DNA from: CAMCXT01 sp046302715
Lineage (GTDB): Bacteria; Bacteroidota; Bacteroidia; M30B66
Direction of reading: 5' to 3'
Assembly (NCBI GenBank): GCA_046302715.1
Contig: JBKCHQ010000216.1
Span: 1-18,497 of the forward strand
DNA: 18,497 nucleotides
Shown: positions 14,485 through 18,497 of the stretch, piece after piece
Position numbering within the stretch: position 1 is the stretch's first letter
Layout of the letters: every line of letters starts with the position of its first letter
The notes under the pieces: model-generated
Databases searched by the model: none
The model's input: the letters and a program-made list of their open reading frames with translations, nothing else
What the model was told of the DNA's origin: nothing
Translations under genes and position numbers: made by a program

Positions 14485-16755
14485 ATGCGTAAGTATTTAT
14501 TAAGTTACATTTTATCCATTGCGGCAGGCATTGTGGCTATTTATTGGCTATTAAATATGGGCCGCAGTCTCGAAATTAGATACTTTCCGCCACACAACAT
14601 TGATCATTCGCTTTCGGGCTATATTACTGAAATTGGAAGCGTATTGCACGAGACGGTTAGACACGATTTGTCGATTTTAATAATACAGATTATCACCATT
14701 TTAGCTGTTTCTCGAACGGTTGGCATTTTGTTTTCACGCATGGGGCAGCCCACGGTAATTGGCGAAATTTTATCGGGAATTATTTTAGGGCCTTCGCTTT
14801 TGGGGCAATGGTATCCCGATATCTTTAATTTTTTATTCCCAATAAAATCACTGCCTAATCTCAAGTTTTTGAGCCAAATAGGACTTATTTTATTCATGTT
14901 TGTAATAGGCATGGAACTCGATTTAGGAACCATCCGCAAGCGTTTTAAAGACGCAGTTTTTATCTCTCATGTTGGAATTATTTTTCCATTTACATTAGGT
15001 TTAGCATTGGCTTATGGGCTATATAATGATTTTGGACCCAAGAACATGCCCTTTATTGGCTTCGGGCTCTTTATGGGTATTTCGATGAGTGTTACGGCGT
15101 TTCCCGTTCTGGCACGCATCATTCAAGAACGCAAACTCTCTCGAACAAGACTTGGTATTTTAGCACTAACTACTGCTGCTGTTGATGATATAAGCGCCTG
15201 GTGCCTTCTGGCAGTAGTTATCGCAGTGGTTAAAGCGGGTTCACTTACTTCAGCTGCAGTTACCATAATTATGTCGGTACTGTACGTGCTATTTATGCTA
15301 CTGGTGTTGCGACCCTTTATGATTCGTCTGGGAAAGATTTATTCCAATCGCGAAAGCATTTCACGAGGGGTTACTGCCATGGTATTTATAACGTTATTGG
15401 CTTCCTCTTGGGCTACCGAAATCATTGGAATCCACGCATTATTTGGTGCTTTTTTGGCTGGCGTAGTAATGCCCTCAGAATTACAATTCCGAAAAATTTT
15501 GGTCGAAAAAACTGAAGATGTTTCGGTAGTGCTTCTTTTGCCTTTGTTTTTTGTTTTTACAGGTTTGAGAACGCAAATCAATTTACTTGATGATGCTGCA
15601 CTTTGGAAAACATGCGCACTAATAATTGCAGTTGCTGTAGCTGGTAAGTTTGCAGGTGCATTATTTGCCTCAAAATTAAGGGATATCAGCTGGAAGGATA
15701 GTTTTTCGCTTGGGGCACTCATGAACACCCGCGGCCTGATGGAACTTATCGTGCTAAATATCGGGTTCGATTTAGGCATTTTAAATCCGCAGATATTTGC
15801 CATGCTGGTAATTATGGCGTTGTTTACAACCTTTATGACCGGGCCTTTATTGAGTTTTATCGGATGGATGATTCCGGAAAAGCAGGAAAAAGCCCCTGTT
15901 TTGCAAACAGAAACAGCTTATAAAGTTCTTATTTCCTTCGGACTGGCATCCTCGGGCCGAAAACTTATGCGCCTTGCGCACAACATGTTAGGAGCGCAAC
16001 CCAATGCCATCAGTTATAAAGCAGTGCACGTAACGCTGGATGCCAATGTAAGCCTAATGAATATGGAGGAATTTGAGCGCAAAAGCTTCAGACCAATTTT
16101 GGATGAGGCCGATCGCTTGGGCGTGCCTCTGAAAAAGGAATATAAATGTACCCCTGAGCTTTTTAGAGAAGTAAATGGCATTGCACAAAACGACAACGTA
16201 AATTTATTGCTGCTCGGTGCCGGTCAATCGTTATACACTGGCTCATTACTTGGAAATATAGTAGGTGTAACCAAATCGCTCTCGCCCGAAAACCTAATTG
16301 GAACCATTACCGGTGCGCGATCACTGCTTCCTGTTAACGATTTAATTGACGAAAAAGCACGGAGCTTCATTTTAGGTAGCGAATGCGACGTAGCCGTTTT
16401 GCTCGACCGTAATTTTTCTGAGTGCGATGCCATCTTTGTACCGCTGCTCAGGCCCGAAGACCTTGAACTTTTGAATTATGCCCAGAAGTTTGCCCTTAAC
16501 GCACAATCAGAAATTACGGTTTCTGCTGGCATCGACGAAGAAGCATTTGGCGCTTACACGTCGACACTGTCAGAAAATCTCAAACCGAAATTTAAACGCC
16601 TTAAAGAAAAAGTAATCCAACGCGAATTTTTAGATCAACAGGATTTAATGCTTATAAGTTACGAAAGCTGGAAATCGCTCTTAGAAACCAAAAGCCTGTG
16701 GATTGATCATGTGCCCAGTGTTTTAATTTTTAGAACTCAAAGCATGCGTGCATGA
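14485..16755 (+). CDS. CPA2-family (Kef-type) cation:proton antiporter with C-terminal soluble domain
   Basis: This 756-residue inner-membrane transporter exchanges protons for K+ or Na+ and would serve pH or ion balance. An N-terminal helix (about 5-22) and a short loop precede the antiporter core (about 62-465, roughly twelve helices). Core landmarks are RMGQPTVIGEILSGIILGPS (85-104), FMFVIGMELDL (138-148), SMSVTAFPVLARI (200-212), the ion-site pair D234-D235 in AAVDDISAW, HALFGAFLAGVVMP (317-330), FFVFTGLRTQINLL (355-368) and GALMNTRGLMEL (410-421). A pair of adjacent aspartates is associated with electrogenic members of CPA2. About residues 470-756 are soluble and look like tandem universal-stress-protein-like folds. 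LISFGLASSGRKLMRLA opens the first, and LLLLGAGQS and LLGNIVGVTKSL resemble the nucleotide-loop region. No TrkA-N/Rossmann GxGxxG domain of the classic KefB/C type is seen. The stop overlaps the next start (ATGA, 16752-16755), giving tight coupling. The ion is not predictable. Confidence 0.9.
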   Translation: MRKYLLSYILSIAAGIVAIYWLLNMGRSLEIRYFPPHNIDHSLSGYITEIGSVLHETVRHDLSILIIQIITILAVSRTVGILFSRMGQPTVIGEILSGIILGPSLLGQWYPDIFNFLFPIKSLPNLKFLSQIGLILFMFVIGMELDLGTIRKRFKDAVFISHVGIIFPFTLGLALAYGLYNDFGPKNMPFIGFGLFMGISMSVTAFPVLARIIQERKLSRTRLGILALTTAAVDDISAWCLLAVVIAVVKAGSLTSAAVTIIMSVLYVLFMLLVLRPFMIRLGKIYSNRESISRGVTAMVFITLLASSWATEIIGIHALFGAFLAGVVMPSELQFRKILVEKTEDVSVVLLLPLFFVFTGLRTQINLLDDAALWKTCALIIAVAVAGKFAGALFASKLRDISWKDSFSLGALMNTRGLMELIVLNIGFDLGILNPQIFAMLVIMALFTTFMTGPLLSFIGWMIPEKQEKAPVLQTETAYKVLISFGLASSGRKLMRLAHNMLGAQPNAISYKAVHVTLDANVSLMNMEEFERKSFRPILDEADRLGVPLKKEYKCTPELFREVNGIAQNDNVNLLLLGAGQSLYTGSLLGNIVGVTKSLSPENLIGTITGARSLLPVNDLIDEKARSFILGSECDVAVLLDRNFSECDAIFVPLLRPEDLELLNYAQKFALNAQSEITVSAGIDEEAFGAYTSTLSENLKPKFKRLKEKVIQREFLDQQDLMLISYESWKSLLETKSLWIDHVPSVLIFRTQSMRA

Positions 16756-17294
16756 AAGCATATCGATTACATTTAAAATTTCTATTGCCGCTTTTATTGC
16801 TGTTGTTACTGCAATCGGGCGGTTTATGGTTAGGCATTAAATCGCTGCAAATTATACACGTGGTGCAGCAGGAAATTCGTACAAAATCAAATCCAACGAA
16901 TGTCGTAAGATTTATCCTAAGCCATAAAGACTATGAGCACTATGCCATTGATAAAGGCAAGGAACTAAACATCGAAGGGAGGCTGTTTGATGTAGTTTCG
17001 ACGAAAATCAAATGCGATTCGGTAGAGGTTACAGCGCTTGAAGATGCGTTTGAGAAACGATTGATAGCTTTATTAATTAACACATCAAAATCATCAAGTA
17101 ATAAAGATTCAGGGGATGCGTATCTACTGGCGCTGATGCACCTTCAGTTTATTTTGACTGCAGATAAAAAATTCGAGTTTTTATACCTCATTCCAAAAAA
17201 CAATTCGACATTCAGCGATGTAAAAATATCATGGAATGCCAATTGGCGGCACGATATAGAGCAACCACCCGAAAACAAAAGAAACATCATTTAA
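16752..17294 (+). CDS. Small membrane-anchored periplasmic protein of unknown function, upstream of a TonB receptor
   Basis: This 180-residue protein has one very hydrophobic N-terminal helix (about 9-29, rich in Leu) acting as anchor or uncleaved signal, with the rest predicted in the periplasm. Residues about 48-110 form a compact beta-rich unit (VRFILSHKDYEHY, then KELNIEGRLFDVVSTKIKCD, then VEVTALEDAFEKRLIALL). It recalls the short Bacteroidota proteins often found just before TonB-dependent receptors for heme or metals. That resemblance is from memory and gives no biochemical role. After a Ser/Asn/Lys-rich linker (111-121) comes a less clear tail containing WNANWRHD. There is a single cysteine (C88) and no lipobox, so it is not a lipoprotein. 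Its ATG overlaps the antiporter stop by 4 nt, and the TonB receptor starts 61 nt downstream. An AT-rich hairpin spans its stop codon. Gene-likeness is supported by the coupling and signal segment; the function is unrecognised. Confidence 0.75.
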   Translation: MKAYRLHLKFLLPLLLLLLLQSGGLWLGIKSLQIIHVVQQEIRTKSNPTNVVRFILSHKDYEHYAIDKGKELNIEGRLFDVVSTKIKCDSVEVTALEDAFEKRLIALLINTSKSSSNKDSGDAYLLALMHLQFILTADKKFEFLYLIPKNNSTFSDVKISWNANWRHDIEQPPENKRNII

Positions 17295-17309
17295 TTTTTT
17301 CTTTTGTTT
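17273..17309 (+). terminator. AT-rich 12-bp hairpin across the stop codon of the small membrane protein gene
   Basis: AAACAAAAGAAA at 17273-17284 is matched without mismatch by TTTCTTTTGTTT at 17298-17309, with a 13-nt loop that contains the TAA stop (17292-17294). The stem has only two G-C pairs, so it is weak thermodynamically, yet a perfect 12-bp complement exactly at a gene end is unlikely to be noise. The right arm is itself T-rich, which could act as a terminator tract. It may partly terminate or attenuate transcription before the TonB receptor, or protect the mRNA 3' end. Confidence 0.45.
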
Positions 17310-17355
17310 AATCCTACACCCGATTTTCAATTGAGGTGTTCACACTCATCAGTAT

Positions 17356-18497
17356 ATGAAAACTATTTTACTTGCACTGGCTTGCATTGTAGGCCTATGC
17401 AATTCTATATTTTCTCAAGTTGTAAGCGATACCCTACGAAGTGTCGATCTTCAACAATACGTTATTTCGGCCAGCCGCGATTATGAGCCCGAGAAAAACG
17501 TGAGTCAACAAATCAATATCATTTCCGCTAACCGCATTAAAAACCTGCAAGTACAAACCACCGCCGATGCCTTGGCCTCAACCCCCGGTGTTTTTGTACA
17601 AAAAAGTCAAATGGGTGGAGGTAGCCCAGTAATACGTGGATTTGAAGCCAGTAGGATTTTACTGGTGGTGGACGGCGTACGGATGAACAACCTCATTTAC
17701 CGTTCCGGACACCTCCAAAATGTAATTACTGCCGATAATTTTGCCCTCGAACGCATCGAAGTACTTTCAGGGCCGGCATCGAGCGTTTACGGAACCGATG
17801 CGCTGGGCGGTGTAGTACATATTATTACCCGCAATCCCCTTTTTTCAGCTACCGATAAATTGCTAATTAACTACGGCATAGCATCACGCTACAGCAGTGC
17901 AAACGCAGAAAAAACACTGCACGGCGATTTAAATTTGGGATGGAAAAACTTCAGTTCCTTTACCTCATTTACCCTTTCTGATTTTAGCGATTTACGTGGA
18001 GGATCCTCTATTAACCCGTTTTATGGAAAAGCCTTCGGTGAACGCAACATTTATGTGGAACGCATCAACAATAAAGATTCGCTCGTTACCAATCCTGATC
18101 CAGCCATGCAAATAGGGAGCGCCTACACACAATATGATGTGGTGCAGAAGTTTGCATTACGAACAGGCCAGTCGGGGTTGCATAAAGTTAACCTCCAATA
18201 TTCCAACAGCAGCGATGTGCCACGGTATGACCGCCTCACCGATCCAACAGCAACAGGATTAAAGTTTGCCGAATGGTACTACGGACCGCAAAAACGCTTA
18301 CTGGTGGCTTACGATTACAGTCAGCATTTAAAGCGGGGCTTTTTTAAACGATTCAAGGCTGGCATTAATTTCCAGGATATTGAAGAAAGTCGCATTACCC
18401 GTAATTTCAATAATCCAGTAAGGACAAGCCGCATAGAAAATGTTCAGGTAGCCGGAGCCTTTACCGAATTTCTGCGTGAAACCGAAAAACATGTAAT
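17356..18497 (+). CDS. TonB-dependent outer-membrane receptor, heme/hemoglobin type (partial, 3' end outside window)
   Basis: The first 380 codons are open to the window edge. A signal peptide covers about residues 1-20 (MKTILLALACIVGLCNSIFS, cleavage near S20-Q21). A TonB-box-like segment YVISASR (35-41) is followed by the plug domain, about 48-160. The plug contains ADALASTPGVFVQ (70-82), GGGSPVIRGFEASRILLVVDG (87-107), RMNNLIYRSGHLQNVIT (109-125) and IEVLSGPASSVYGTDALGGV (134-153). The RMNN-IYRxGHLQNVIT run is characteristic of the hemoglobin/heme/transferrin receptor branch, though the ligand could be another iron or metal complex. Amphipathic barrel strands begin after 165. No N-terminal CarboxypepD_reg-like extension is present, so it is not SusC-like. 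It imports substrate across the outer membrane using TonB-ExbBD energy. It lies 61 nt after the small membrane protein gene on the same strand and may share its transcript. No Fur-type box is evident in the gap. Confidence 0.92.
   Translation, partial: MKTILLALACIVGLCNSIFSQVVSDTLRSVDLQQYVISASRDYEPEKNVSQQINIISANRIKNLQVQTTADALASTPGVFVQKSQMGGGSPVIRGFEASRILLVVDGVRMNNLIYRSGHLQNVITADNFALERIEVLSGPASSVYGTDALGGVVHIITRNPLFSATDKLLINYGIASRYSSANAEKTLHGDLNLGWKNFSSFTSFTLSDFSDLRGGSSINPFYGKAFGERNIYVERINNKDSLVTNPDPAMQIGSAYTQYDVVQKFALRTGQSGLHKVNLQYSNSSDVPRYDRLTDPTATGLKFAEWYYGPQKRLLVAYDYSQHLKRGFFKRFKAGINFQDIEESRITRNFNNPVRTSRIENVQVAGAFTEFLRETEKHV

Noticed and set aside
15339..15803. 154-codon ORF antisense to the antiporter
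   Set aside because: It mirrors membrane-helix codons of the antiporter. The Ser/Ala/Ile-rich content is typical of antisense shadows.
14485..16755. Glutathione-gated KefB/KefC assignment
   Set aside because: The TrkA-N domain motif and the KefF/KefG-type partner are absent. Only the general CPA2 family is supported.
1..18497. CRISPR array, insertion sequence, prophage, tRNA/rRNA, toxin-antitoxin or defence cassette
   Set aside because: No regularly spaced repeats, transposase or integrase motifs, tRNA-like cloverleaf, rRNA stretch or defence-type domain sets were found on either strand by reading. Nearly all the DNA is occupied by well-recognised chromosomal genes.

Overview
The window looks like ordinary chromosomal sequence from a member of the Bacteroidota. 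The signs are a C-terminal type IX secretion (T9SS) sorting domain on a secreted peptidase, a TonB-dependent outer-membrane receptor, a surface or periplasmic lipoprotein hydrolase, moderately AT-rich DNA, and starts that mostly lack Shine-Dalgarno sequences. The order below phylum cannot be fixed from the sequence alone.

Layout, left to right. (1) 1-514 is a gene-poor edge. It holds what looks like a decayed 3' end of a serine-hydrolase/beta-lactamase-like gene (26-148, minus strand) and AT-rich DNA with a perfect 10-bp inverted repeat. (2) A two-gene minus-strand unit (4765-515) encodes a very large multi-membrane-pass NtrY-like sensor histidine kinase, followed after 3 nt by an AlkB-type 2-oxoglutarate/Fe(II) dioxygenase. 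(3) Divergent from it lies an M1 (aminopeptidase N-like) metallopeptidase with a T9SS tail (4839-7253, plus). (4) A structured convergent gap is followed by dnaE on the minus strand, the replicative DNA polymerase III alpha subunit, and upstream of it a GH5-like lipoprotein (12770-11184, minus). (5) Divergent from the lipoprotein is a plus-strand run: an iron-sulfur (6-4)-type photolyase/cryptochrome, a CPA2/Kef-type cation:proton antiporter, a short membrane-anchored protein of unknown function that overlaps the antiporter by 4 nt, and the first 380 codons of a heme/hemoglobin-type TonB-dependent receptor that runs off the right edge.

Two themes recur: DNA maintenance (AlkB, DnaE, photolyase) and envelope work (sensor kinase, T9SS peptidase, lipoprotein hydrolase, antiporter, receptor). 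I see no evidence that they form one dedicated system. I found no phage, insertion sequence, CRISPR array, toxin-antitoxin pair, tRNA or rRNA. The items most worth a second look are the small membrane protein beside the TonB receptor, the AT-rich hairpin across its stop codon, the GH5-like lipoprotein with a carboxypeptidase-regulatory-like tail, the kinase-AlkB pairing, and the apparently complete PHP metal site in DnaE. I could not identify a convincing previously undescribed system here.
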